A DNA stretch of 52,144 bases from a virus: positions 1 through 52,144 of IMG/VR virus record IMGVR_UViG_3300037843_000033, one strand, 5' to 3'. The notes below the pieces were generated by a model. It saw nothing but the letters and a program-made list of their open reading frames with translations. It searched no databases and was not told where the DNA came from. This document shows, piece after piece, positions 1 through 6,767 of this stretch. Within the stretch, counting starts at the first letter, position 1, and the number at the start of each line of letters is the position of its first letter. Made by a program: the position numbers and the translations under genes.

Positions 1-126
1 GCGCTCCACCACTGCCGCCACCGGCTGTGGGTGAGCTTGATTCGTTAGCCAACTCGCGCATGATTGCTTTTCGCTCATCACCGTTGGCACTTATTATCTC
101 CCACATCTTTTCGCCAGGGAGCATTG
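1..126. repeat. Terminal overlap, copy 1 of a 126-bp exact direct repeat
   Basis: These 126 bases recur without mismatch at 52019-52144. A minus-strand reading frame passes straight through the joint when base 1 is placed after base 52018, so the repeat is most simply the overlap of a circular assembly and not a biological terminal repeat. The unique genome is 52,018 bp. Confidence 0.95.
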
Positions 127-337
127 GATCATAGTCACGTCGGCATTTTCCTATGCGTATTGACTCTGTTTCTGGATGCTCGGCGAGCTTGGCGACCATT
201 TCACCAAGCTCCTTTGGCGTCTTGCATGTGCCGATTATCTTGCCGCCATTTGTGCCGGTGGATTCCCAGTTCCACACCGGAGCTAGAGGCCGTTGGCCAT
301 CATTGGCGAGTTCGGAGCGTATTGGCGCGGCAGTCAT
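1..337 (-). CDS. Hypothetical protein crossing the circular junction (first 112 codons)
   Basis: The gene starts with ATG at 337-335, reads down to base 1 and continues on the circle at 52018-51999, where it ends with TGA; the full product is 118 residues. The start overlaps the TGA of the upstream gene as ATGA, and its own stop overlaps the ATG of the next gene as ATGA, so it lies in a coupled string of small minus-strand genes. The N-terminal half contains WNWESTGTNGGKIIG and the C-terminal tail is Gly/Ser-rich. I do not recognise a family. Base composition is clearly richer in G+C than the phage backbone, as for its neighbours, which suggests recent acquisition. Confidence 0.75.
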   Translation of the reverse strand, partial: MTAAPIRSELANDGQRPLAPVWNWESTGTNGGKIIGTCKTPKELGEMVAKLAEHPETESIRIGKCRRDYDPMLPGEKMWEIISANGDERKAIMRELANESSSPTAGGGSGGA

Positions 338-582
338 GGGGTGAGCTTGTCGTTGTCCTGCGCTTCGTTTGCGAGAGACTCCAACATTTTCGCCCATCGT
401 AGATGTTTGGAGCGGTTTCTCGCAGCGTGGCGTTGCCAGCCCTCTCCGAGGTTCTTTGCCATTTGGACATCTGTGTATATGCTGACCTGCTTTCGATGGT
501 AGCGGGCGCAGGCCAACAACGCGCCGGAGCCAACCTGCGGTTGGCCCGTCGCTTGAACGCTTTTATTCGATTTCGTGCTCAT
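334..582 (-). CDS. Hypothetical small basic protein
   Basis: An 82-residue product, basic in the middle (RHAARNRSKHLRWAKM) and acidic at the end, with no recognised domain. ATG at 582-580 overlaps the TGA of the preceding gene (ATGA) and its TGA overlaps the ATG of the next one in the same way. This tight spacing is the main reason for accepting it, because opposite-strand frames are also open here. It belongs to the G+C-rich minus-strand module around the genome joint. Confidence 0.6.
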   Translation of the reverse strand: MSTKSNKSVQATGQPQVGSGALLACARYHRKQVSIYTDVQMAKNLGEGWQRHAARNRSKHLRWAKMLESLANEAQDNDKLTP

Positions 583-980
583 AGAGTTATCGCGCAGGTG
601 GCCCAGCTTGGTCGGTTAGGCCAAATGCCGTAGGCGAGCATCCCGAAGCGGTTATCGGTATCCATTTCGGACTTTTTGAGCCGCGTCTTTTTGCCGTCTA
701 TACATTCGGTTTCGATTTCGTCTGGCAGGAATTGGTAGAGCCAGAGTGGTATCAAGCGCATCGGATTTTCTTCCGACCACTTGCCGAAGCCGAGGTCGTC
801 CATTTGCTCGGCGGTGAGTTCCGCGATGTTGATTGTTCCGATTTTGTCTTTCTGCTTTTCATGGACTTCGCGGATTTTACTGGCGGCGAAGTCGGCGCTC
901 CAGTTTGTGTAGTTCATCACTTCGGCGGCGCGGTTGAGTATGCAGCGCCGAAGGGTTTGGCATTGTTCGTATGTGTTCAT
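579..980 (-). CDS. Hypothetical protein
   Basis: A 133-residue soluble protein without signal or membrane segment. It is predicted mostly helical at the N-terminus (RRCILNRAAEVMNYTNWSADF) and carries an acidic/aromatic centre (GFGKWSEENPMRLIPLWLYQ). No family recognised. The stop is shared with the start of the 82-residue gene downstream (ATGA). Only a weak ribosome site is visible before the ATG (ACACAAA). It is part of the G+C-rich block, so it may have entered the phage with its neighbours. Confidence 0.65.
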   Translation of the reverse strand: MNTYEQCQTLRRCILNRAAEVMNYTNWSADFAASKIREVHEKQKDKIGTINIAELTAEQMDDLGFGKWSEENPMRLIPLWLYQFLPDEIETECIDGKKTRLKKSEMDTDNRFGMLAYGIWPNRPSWATCAITL

Positions 981-1001
981 TTTGTGTTTCGATGTTTTGG
1001 C

Positions 1002-1193
1002 CTAACAACCGCATCGAGCCAATGCGGCGGTGTCGAAGGCTATTCCCTGATGATTCAACACCCAGCGCCCGTTTCGCATGTCGGTGGCATACGCCTGAAC
1101 GGTGTTCTCCGACACCTTGCGGTTGCGCGGGTTGTGCTTCTCCAGAACGTCAATGGCCCATTCGGGAGTTATTGTCTCAACTTTTACTCGCAT
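1002..1193 (-). pseudogene. Truncated ParB-like N-terminal domain
   Basis: The 63-residue frame starts at ATG 1193-1191 after a good ribosome site (AAAGGAC). It resembles the beginning of ParB-nuclease-like phage and plasmid proteins: NPRNRKVSENTVQAYATDMR followed by GRWVLNHQGIAFD. In full-length relatives this is followed by a GQHR-type motif and a longer catalytic domain, but here the frame ends after about ten unrelated residues (TAALARCGC). I saw no continuation in the other frames. It is therefore probably a deletion remnant; a short stand-alone protein is the alternative. Confidence 0.5.
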
Positions 1194-1343
1194 TTGTCAG
1201 TCCTTTCTTTTGAATGACGGTCGGGTTTGATGCGATAGCGCCTTTTTGTTTCATTCTCATTCATAATTATTTTATTTGTTGTTCAACATTTAGAAACTAA
1301 TTGCCGCCCTCAGTTTATACAAAGAGCGGACTTAGTTACTAAC

Positions 1344-1952
1344 TTACTCAGGAGATGTGGTCTCTGTGGCGGCTTCCTTCGAGCGACGCGCTTTGCGCTC
1401 TTCAAAGTCAGCCTTCAAGCTATTCAATGTAGCAGTCATAGTGGCCATCTTAGCCTTTGCATTGGCAATGGCAACGGCATCCCCGGATTCAAATGCCGCA
1501 ATAAGAGTGACAGAAGTGAACTCCTTATACTCATTAACAGCAGCTTGATAGGCCTCATTAAGCTCAGACAGACGCATTGCAGAGGACTTGAGATTCGTCC
1601 AGAAGCCCAAGAACTTCTCCAATGAGAAGATACCATTCTTCAACCCGCCAGCCTTTTCAGACTCTTCGTCGCCAGTAGCATCCTCAACAAAATCTTGGCC
1701 ATACCGACGGCCAATAGTATTGAGGGCATTTTTGACATTAGTTTTTCCCCACCATGCCAAGTCAGCCAAAAAGATTGGGTCAGCGGCAGGCAAAGAGTCA
1801 GTACCATCAGTTTCAATCTGTGCAGCTTGGTAAGGCTTATCTTTCCAAGCATCACGTTTGCCTGTACAGATGGTTAGAATCTTTTCAACGCCATTACGCA
1901 CTACTTTGTGAGCAGTAGCCAGTGGATTGTGTGTATGTTGTGTTTCACTCAT
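1344..1952 (-). CDS. Hypothetical protein, probably early
   Basis: A 202-residue protein, Ala/Glu/Lys-rich with long helical stretches in its second half (about residues 110-195, KFLGFWTNLKSSAMRLSELN onward) that could form a coiled coil. No catalytic motif and no membrane segment. The ATG follows an A-rich leader (AACAAACATAACATAT) without Shine-Dalgarno sequence, the pattern seen before several minus-strand genes here. A palindrome at 2001-2017 lies 49 bases upstream of the start. Function unknown; the position at the end of a leftward early-type transcript suggests a host-takeover or DNA-related role, by context only. Confidence 0.75.
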   Translation of the reverse strand: MSETQHTHNPLATAHKVVRNGVEKILTICTGKRDAWKDKPYQAAQIETDGTDSLPAADPIFLADLAWWGKTNVKNALNTIGRRYGQDFVEDATGDEESEKAGGLKNGIFSLEKFLGFWTNLKSSAMRLSELNEAYQAAVNEYKEFTSVTLIAAFESGDAVAIANAKAKMATMTATLNSLKADFEERKARRSKEAATETTSPE

Positions 1953-2000
1953 ATATGTTATGTTTGTTTTGTTTTTGTTTGTTTCTTGCTAATACTAAAT

Positions 2001-2017
2001 GCAATCAATTGATTTGC
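2001..2017. promoter_or_regulatory. Near-perfect palindrome, possible operator
   Basis: GCAATCAATTGATTTGC reads as an inverted repeat around CAATTG with one extra T on the right arm. It sits in the 80-base gap between the zinc-ribbon gene and the 202-residue gene. A dimeric regulator could bind here, but it is a single copy and no partner protein is identified. Confidence 0.25.
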
Positions 2018-2032
2018 ACTTAATAAATTGTG

Positions 2033-2236
2033 TTATTCATAAGATTCTAAGAATTTTCTTTGTTGTTCAATTTCTTGTGGAGTTGAAGGTTGGTATGAAC
2101 CTAAGTCAAGTGAGCCTCTAGATTTACATTGCTTACACTTTGCCTCACAGTAAGTATCTGTTAAGTTAGAAGTATCTTTTGGTTCAGTTCCAACTTGTTC
2201 ATGACCACATTCTTGACAAGTTCTTATCCAAATCAT
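2033..2236 (-). CDS. Small zinc-ribbon protein
   Basis: The 67-residue product contains four cysteines in two pairs, CQEC near residue 8 and CEAKCKQC near residue 35, as in a zinc ribbon. Function unknown; many phages carry such small zinc proteins. The frame is open to 2293, but the ATG at 2236-2234 is preferred because it follows an A-rich leader with repeated AGAACAACAAA, as before other minus-strand starts, and because the cysteine domain begins directly after it. Confidence 0.65.
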   Translation of the reverse strand: MIWIRTCQECGHEQVGTEPKDTSNLTDTYCEAKCKQCKSRGSLDLGSYQPSTPQEIEQQRKFLESYE

Positions 2237-2327
2237 ATTGGTTTGTTGTTCTATTTGTTGTTCTATTGTAATCAAGCAAGGACAGTATAGCATTTATCAT
2301 GCCACACAAAGATTAGATACTAAATGG

Positions 2328-2343
2328 ATGTTAGAAAGTATAT
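2328..2343 (-). promoter_or_regulatory. Copy A of the 16-bp element ATATACTTTCTAACAT
   Basis: On the minus strand this reads ATATACTTTCTAACAT, identical to copies at 5851-5866 (plus) and 44603-44618 (minus). It lies about 90 bases upstream of the zinc-ribbon gene and points toward it. The location between genes and the consistent orientation toward the next genes suggest a phage promoter or activator site. Confidence 0.45.
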
Positions 2344-2353
2344 TAGTCAATGA

Positions 2354-2749
2354 CTAGAAAAAAATTTTCTCCAAAAGAATAACTCCAACACAAGCAACTG
2401 TTCCTTTTGGAGCTAGCATACGAATATTCTTATTACGATTGTGCCAAAAGGCTTTAATATTTTCGGCATTAATAATATTAATGTCTTCTGCATCAACAAT
2501 GTATCTAATTCTCACAGCAGAGATAAGTTGAGCTTTCCAAACTTCATGTAAAGCATGAAACTGAAAAGCAAATGCATGCTCTTTTGTGGAAAAAGCCAAT
2601 AGTTTAGTATTAGCTAATTTTGGTAAGGTTAATTCGTTTGGTATGTAATCAACGGTAAAAGCACGATATTCTGGATTATCGCTACGACCATAGTTAGCAC
2701 TTCTAAGAATACCTTCGTCAGTTCTGATTACTACTTTATATCCAATCAT
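2354..2749 (-). CDS. Hypothetical protein
   Basis: From the ATG at 2749-2747 the product has 131 residues (MIGYKVVIRTDEG...). It is a mixed alpha/beta protein with a hydrophobic C-terminus (VACVGVILLEKIFF) and no motif that I recognise. The frame is open to 2851, but the internal ATG is preferred: it follows AGAAAGAACAACAAT, the leader found before other minus-strand genes, and avoids overlap with the upstream gene. Confidence 0.65.
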   Translation of the reverse strand: MIGYKVVIRTDEGILRSANYGRSDNPEYRAFTVDYIPNELTLPKLANTKLLAFSTKEHAFAFQFHALHEVWKAQLISAVRIRYIVDAEDINIINAENIKAFWHNRNKNIRMLAPKGTVACVGVILLEKIFF

Positions 2750-2762
2750 ATTGTTGTTCTTT

Positions 2763-2969
2763 CTAGTTATTCTTTCCACGGTGTAAATCACGTTTAGACG
2801 GAGCCTTATTACTAACAGCTTGTCCACCTTCTTGTATAACTTTGCCAACAAGATAAGATGGAATGTTCCTAGTTACCTTTTCAGGTTTGGCTTTCCAAGG
2901 ATGTTTGACATGGAAAGTGTGTTTAACTGTTCCTATTGCTTTTATTGCTAATGTGTTGGGTGATGCCAT
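2763..2969 (-). CDS. Hypothetical small basic protein
   Basis: A 68-residue lysine/arginine-rich product (MASPNTLAIKAIGTVKHTFH... ending KRDLHRGKNN). The charge suggests contact with nucleic acid, but no fold is recognised. It starts 27 bases downstream of the 3' end of the tmRNA and may be transcribed with it. The leader is A-rich (CCAAAATAAAACT) without Shine-Dalgarno. Confidence 0.6.
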   Translation of the reverse strand: MASPNTLAIKAIGTVKHTFHVKHPWKAKPEKVTRNIPSYLVGKVIQEGGQAVSNKAPSKRDLHRGKNN

Positions 2970-2996
2970 AGTTTTATTTTGGTTAACTAGTTAAAT

Positions 2997-3287
2997 TGGT
3001 GGAGCAGACGGGAATTGAACCCGTGTCCAATAACTATTTCGCACTAATGAATTACAAGTTTACTAAGGGGCGACTGATTTCAGTCACCATCCACCATTGG
3101 TCAGTTAAACTGTGACCAAACCAGCATCCACATAGCCGTAATGTGCAAGCACGGCATCAGCTTGTGCAACAGACATTGCGTAGTCTTGGTTAGCATTTGT
3201 TTTGCCTAGAGAGTTTTAAGTGGCCAACTAGACATCCACTACTTGCATTAGTTTTGATTTAATTACTGTCGAAACCATTACTGCCCC
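2997..3287 (-). ncRNA. ssrA: Transfer-messenger RNA (tmRNA) with unusually long tag frame
   Basis: The minus strand has the tmRNA tRNA-like ends. The 5' GGGGCAG pairs over seven bases with 3' CTGCTCC, with a G-U at the third pair, the alanine identity element. ATGGTTTCGACAG follows the 5' stem, the T-arm is ACGGG-TTCAATT-CCCGT, and CCA is encoded. tmRNA rescues stalled ribosomes and adds a degradation tag. The likely tag frame begins at or next to GGC after CTCTCTA (GKTNANQDYAMSVAQ...) and ends at TAA in the loop of a TTGGTCA/TGACCAA hairpin, as in known tmRNAs. That gives about 32-33 residues ending GLVTV, much longer than the usual 10-15 and without the normal Leu-Ala-Ala end. The resume codon is inferred. 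A pseudoknot-type helix GGTGACTG/CAGTCGCC follows the tag. Confidence 0.88.
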
Positions 3288-3590
3288 GTTATTAAAATTG
3301 TTTCCATACTAACATACTGCCTGCACAAAGTGTTTAATCCACTTGGGGCTAGAGGGTTAGTATGGAATATGTTTTGATACAGTTACATTGTCTGCATCTT
3401 TTACAAATTAGTCCTGCCATCATACACTAGCCTTGTGTATCTTATAGTTGCCGATACACTAAGGGCCGACGTATGATTCTACATTGACATATTCTTATAG
3501 CAACTTCTATGCCATTGTATATCATCACTAATTCAACCAAGATTTTAGCTCTTGGATTGGCTTTGAAATTTAGGTTGGTGAGGGTTGGAA
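3288..3590 (-). other. Noncoding interval with strong RNA folding potential, upstream of the tmRNA
   Basis: No convincing gene. There is a 12-bp perfect inverted repeat TTCCATACTAAC (3302-3313) / GTTAGTATGGAA (3356-3367) enclosing a second hairpin (AAGTG/CACTT). A second unit has outer arms ATCATAC (3419-3425) / GTATGAT (3471-3477) around GTGTATC (3435-3441) / GATACAC (3453-3459), and CCAAG/CTTGG follows near 3540-3556. It may be the tmRNA precursor leader or one or two separate small RNAs. Confidence 0.5.
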
Positions 3591-3623
3591 GCTATGCACT
3601 AGAATAAGAGTCTAGTGGATAGC
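3591..3623 (-). terminator. 3'-end hairpin after the Ala-repeat gene
   Basis: GCTATGCACTAGA and TCTAGTGGATAGC form a long stem around ATAAGAG, 8 bases beyond the stop codon at 3631. No U-run follows on the minus strand, so it is a terminator or 3'-protecting hairpin, not a classic Rho-independent terminator. A sister hairpin with the same outer arms is at 4494-4525. Confidence 0.45.
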
Positions 3624-3630
3624 ATGTTAG

Positions 3631-4101
<471 letters not shown>

Positions 4102-4493
4102 AGCTGCCAACCCACACTTATTTACAGTCCAAGAGAGTCTGAAGACTTACCTTCAGTTTGGTCTCTTGACTAGCTTTGCCATGATAGTCTTGCTCTCAAC
4201 AGGCATTGCTTTATGGCCTAACAATCTTTCGATTCTTAGTTAGGTTAGAATCATAAACATACACGTAATATGTTCTAAATGGTGCAATGAAATGTATAAG
4301 AGATTGGATACTCTTAAGTTCTTCTAGTGTAAAATATAGTAATTACTTATACAATACTAAACTGCTACTCCACCTTATCACACTGATATTGTATGTGATT
4401 ATTCAGTCAATACACAGTCATTGCACCAGTTAAAACACATTCTGGACATTCATTCGGCTAACAGCCGTCGTTATTCTACATAATGGACTAGAA
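4102..4493 (-). other. Structured noncoding interval
   Basis: No gene seen in about 390 bases. Several perfect inverted repeats nest or follow each other: CAAGAGA (4130-4136) / TCTCTTG (4162-4168) around CTGAAG (4139-4144) / CTTCAG (4151-4156); GATTCT/AGAATC near 4230-4250; GGTGCAATGA (4281-4290) / TCATTGCACC (4418-4427) enclosing TACAATA (4349-4355) / TATTGTA (4387-4393); and CGGCT/AGCCG near 4455-4467. This looks like a multi-branched RNA. It shares the 3' hairpin style of the 3288-3623 interval. Strand assigned by neighbouring genes only. Confidence 0.45.
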
Positions 4494-4525
4494 GCTATGC
4501 ACAAGTATTGGCTACTTGTGATAGC
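4494..4525 (-). terminator. 3'-end hairpin, sister of the one at 3591-3623
   Basis: GCTATGCACAAGTA and TACTTGTGATAGC pair around TTGGC, 6 bases after the stop of the gene at 4531. The outer sequence GAAGCTATGCAC ... GATAGCATGT is shared with the hairpin at 3591-3623 while the inner stem differs but still pairs, which indicates selection for structure. Confidence 0.45.
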
Positions 4526-4530
4526 ATGTA

Positions 4531-4740
4531 TTATTTTCTTGGTATAGCTATATCAACAAGAATACGCATAACATGTGAATCTTGTTCCAAAGATTTACAC
4601 AGTGTTTCTATACGCTTACGTGCATCATCTTTAGTAAATTCCCAGTTACCATTTCTTATAACTACGCCATGTCTGTTAAAACCTTGAAACTTAACTAGAT
4701 ATATTTCATTCATAGCTTCTAATCCACTATTTCGAGACAT
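4531..4740 (-). CDS. Hypothetical protein
   Basis: The frame is open to 4782 with a TTG. An ATG at 4740-4738 gives 69 residues and another at 4713 gives 60 (MNEIYLVKFQGFN...), so the start is uncertain. The product has a beta-rich front part and a helical tail (KDDARKRIETLCKSLEQDSH). No family recognised. It follows the 197-residue gene on the same strand and ends in front of the 4494-4525 hairpin. Confidence 0.55.
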   Translation of the reverse strand: MSRNSGLEAMNEIYLVKFQGFNRHGVVIRNGNWEFTKDDARKRIETLCKSLEQDSHVMRILVDIAIPRK

Positions 4741-4785
4741 AGAATCTAAATTGACAGGATAGCTATTGTGTATTGTGTCCAAGTA

Positions 4786-5379
4786 TTACTTGTGACTTGC
4801 AAGTGCCGTTTGAAGCAATTCAACAGCATGCTGTTGCGCTTTCAATTCCTCACGGCTAAACTTGCCCACATTATCAAGCATGAAGTCCATGCGAGCTTGT
4901 GCGGCAGTTAGGCCGAATGTATCGCACAGTTTGAACTCATTCGGTTGCGGATCATACACTGATACCATTTTGTCAGTCTTGCTACGCACTAACTTGTCAC
5001 CTTTGCCAATACGCGTCATTAGGATACCATGCCGTGTAGTTACTTTGGCATCATTGGCGATAGCCGTGTTAGCTATGACAATAGCCTGATTCCGCCAGAA
5101 TGATTCGACAGCTTCCTTGCACTTGTCGAATGCGTCGTCTGGCAGTTTCGTCGGCTTGTTTTGCTCGTCAAACTTGGGAATACCAAGTAATGAGCGAACG
5201 TCATCAATCACACACAGTAGCAGACTAACCTTGCCTTTTGTGCTACTGAATTGTGCGCCATTGTCAGACTTGCGCTTGGCATTGACTTTCACGCGTTCGT
5301 TATAGTCAATCTCGTTTGGCGTGCTAATGGCTGCTTTGTTAGACGGTGGCTGTTGTGCTAGTGTTTTTGTTTCGTTCAT
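4786..5379 (-). CDS. Hypothetical early protein, first gene left of the control region
   Basis: ATG 5379-5377 (MNETKTLAQQ...) gives 197 residues; the longer frame to 5469 runs through a leader hairpin (ACTGTC-TTTT-GACAGT near 5427) and is unlikely. The first 45 residues are low-complexity, followed by an alpha-helical domain with KGKVSLLLCVIDDVRSLLG near residue 50 and a C-terminal helix (REELKAQQHAVELLQTALAS). No recognised domain. It is the first leftward gene next to the AT-rich intergenic region, the usual place for an early regulator or takeover protein; function unknown. Confidence 0.7.
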   Translation of the reverse strand: MNETKTLAQQPPSNKAAISTPNEIDYNERVKVNAKRKSDNGAQFSSTKGKVSLLLCVIDDVRSLLGIPKFDEQNKPTKLPDDAFDKCKEAVESFWRNQAIVIANTAIANDAKVTTRHGILMTRIGKGDKLVRSKTDKMVSVYDPQPNEFKLCDTFGLTAAQARMDFMLDNVGKFSREELKAQQHAVELLQTALASHK

Positions 5380-5719
5380 TGTGTTTTCGCCCAGACTTCC
5401 TTTGTGGTTCAATAGGGTTAGACTGTCAAAAGACAGTGTTAGTCTATTTAAGTCATGGGAAATTGGCACAACGCTATCCCGTCAAGTTAGATTCTATTCT
5501 CCCTACAATTTCCGCCATAATATATGTATCTTGTACCTATATTATACGTGTCTTTGTAGGCCGCATTACGTGCCTGTCAAGTTACCGCTCAACTCGCAAA
5601 GTGTTAGCTGCTACCTAGTGGAACATCACTAGACTAACTAACTATGCTGGCAGTATAGCAGGTCATATATGTATGTCAATGCCTATTTTGTAAGTATATT
5701 TACTATATTCACCCTATTG

Positions 5720-5734
5720 TGGCACACTATATGC
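5720..5734 (+). promoter_or_regulatory. Sigma-54-type (-24/-12) promoter match 1
   Basis: TGGCACACTATATGC fits the sigma-54 pattern TGGCAC-N5-TTGC with GG and GC at the required spacing and one base off (A for T at the -12 element). It points toward the virion operon. The genome also encodes an NtrC-type activator with the sigma-54 contact loop. Confidence 0.45.
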
Positions 5735-5850
5735 TTACATTAGTATCTCTTATTCTCCCCTGTATATTATGCTTAGTATAAGACTGTGTTATATTAAATG
5801 TAATGTATAAGATATAAATATATTATATTATATTTATATTATATTATCTA

Positions 5851-5866
5851 ATATACTTTCTAACAT
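5851..5866 (+). promoter_or_regulatory. Copy B of the 16-bp element ATATACTTTCTAACAT
   Basis: Identical to the minus-strand copies at 2328-2343 and 44603-44618 and preceded by TCTA as copy A is preceded by ACTA. It lies in the divergent control region and points to the rightward genes. Confidence 0.45.
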
Positions 5867-6171
5867 TTTAAATATTTATGTATATTAATGTTATATTATT
5901 TCAAATAATATATCCTACCTTTATACTCTACAAAGTATATCGGCTAATATAGGTGCTATTCATTAGTGATGCTTATGCACTAACACGTCATAATAGCATC
6001 TAATCATACCTATGCTAGGTTAGTTAGTCTAATGGTTCAGGATGGCTAGACGAAACCAGAAAGAGAAACACGAAACTGAACTATGACTCTCTCTTGATAC
6101 GAACATTTTGAAATCCAGCTAAATGATACAGATAGGCTAATATGAAGGGAGAATTAGCTAGTAATATATGA

Positions 6172-6186
6172 TGGCACAGAAAATGC
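6172..6186 (+). promoter_or_regulatory. Sigma-54-type (-24/-12) promoter match 2
   Basis: TGGCACAGAAAATGC has GG and GC at sigma-54 spacing and differs from TGGCAC-N5-TTGC by one base. The expected RNA start lies about 12 bases downstream, at the ATG of the first rightward gene (6200), so the message would be leaderless for that gene or the gene would begin later. Confidence 0.4.
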
Positions 6187-6199
6187 TATAGATGCATAT

Positions 6200-6403
6200 A
6201 TGAGTAGTAAAGAGTATGCTAAGTTAACTGTTCAGAGAGATACTATAAGTAGGTTACTTAAAGGGCCAACTTTGAAAATACACAGAGTTAGCCTTGAGAA
6301 ACAGTTGAGCGAGATAAGAGACAGAATACGTTTAGCACATAGGGAACAATTTTATGGAATTGAGCGACAATCAACAGGTTCAACCTTCGACTATACTGAG
6401 TAA
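6200..6403 (+). CDS. Hypothetical small protein, first rightward gene
   Basis: A 67-residue, highly charged helical product (KIHRVSLEKQLSEIRDRIRL) with no known domain. The ATG follows GATGCATAT without Shine-Dalgarno and lies 13 bases after the second sigma-54-type site. Its 3' end overlaps the next small gene in another frame. Small helical proteins before terminase are common; function unknown. Confidence 0.5.
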   Translation: MSSKEYAKLTVQRDTISRLLKGPTLKIHRVSLEKQLSEIRDRIRLAHREQFYGIERQSTGSTFDYTE

Positions 6404-6527
6404 AGAGTGTGGATTTGCTAGTAGTCTTAGTGGGAAACAGACTATTAAAACTATCAGCATTAGTGAATGGGAAGTCGAAAAGGCCGCCATAATTCCTGTA
6501 ACTCAAACTGAACATCCATTGCCATGA
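6354..6527 (+). CDS. Hypothetical 57-residue protein
   Basis: ATG 6354 to TGA 6527 in a different frame from the preceding gene, which it overlaps by 50 bases (MELSDNQQVQPSTILS ... EHPLP). The stop overlaps the next ATG as ATGA, which supports real translation and coupling. No family recognised. The frame is supported by position only. Confidence 0.45.
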   Translation: MELSDNQQVQPSTILSKECGFASSLSGKQTIKTISISEWEVEKAAIIPVTQTEHPLP

Positions 6528-6766
6528 AAACTATACGAATGGACAATAAGTCAGAAGCAAAAGAGTATCTGACTAATCCACCAGAGAAAACTCATACTAA
6601 AGAAGAACTAGAACAACTTCATGCTTGTATTCATTATACACACATATTCAAACATGACGAATCAATGGAGAAAATGAATGAGGAAGAGATTGTTGAGAGA
6701 CAAATGCCAGGTTCTACTAGACAGCTAGATAGACTAAAGAAACTTGGTATAGGAAGATTTAAGTAG
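6524..6766 (+). CDS. Hypothetical acidic protein
   Basis: An 80-residue charged protein with His-rich centre (HACIHYTHIFKHDE) and basic end (RLKKLGIGRFK). It overlaps the 57-residue gene by ATGA and ends one base before the small-terminase candidate. No domain recognised; it may be a packaging accessory by position. Confidence 0.6.
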   Translation: MKTIRMDNKSEAKEYLTNPPEKTHTKEELEQLHACIHYTHIFKHDESMEKMNEEEIVERQMPGSTRQLDRLKKLGIGRFK

Positions 6767-6767
6767 T

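Larger units (their letters stand above)
5380..6199. other. Divergent AT-rich control region, candidate origin
   Basis: About 820 bases without a convincing gene separate leftward and rightward operons. Bases about 5790-5960 are almost only A and T with repeated TATATTA words, as in easily melted origins. Inverted repeats include TTAGTG/CACTAA inside GGTGCTATT/AATAGCATC (about 5950-6003) and GTCTA/TAGAC near 6028-6050. Two sigma-54-type promoter matches and one 16-bp element, all pointing right, are listed separately. Confidence 0.5.

Noticed and set aside
1-126. Biological direct terminal repeat
   Set aside because: The overlap is exact, has the length of an assembly k-mer overlap and lies inside a gene; an assembly overlap of a circle explains it better.
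5463-5478. Another TGGCAC site at the left of the control region
   Set aside because: The -12 position has TC, not GC, at the required spacing.
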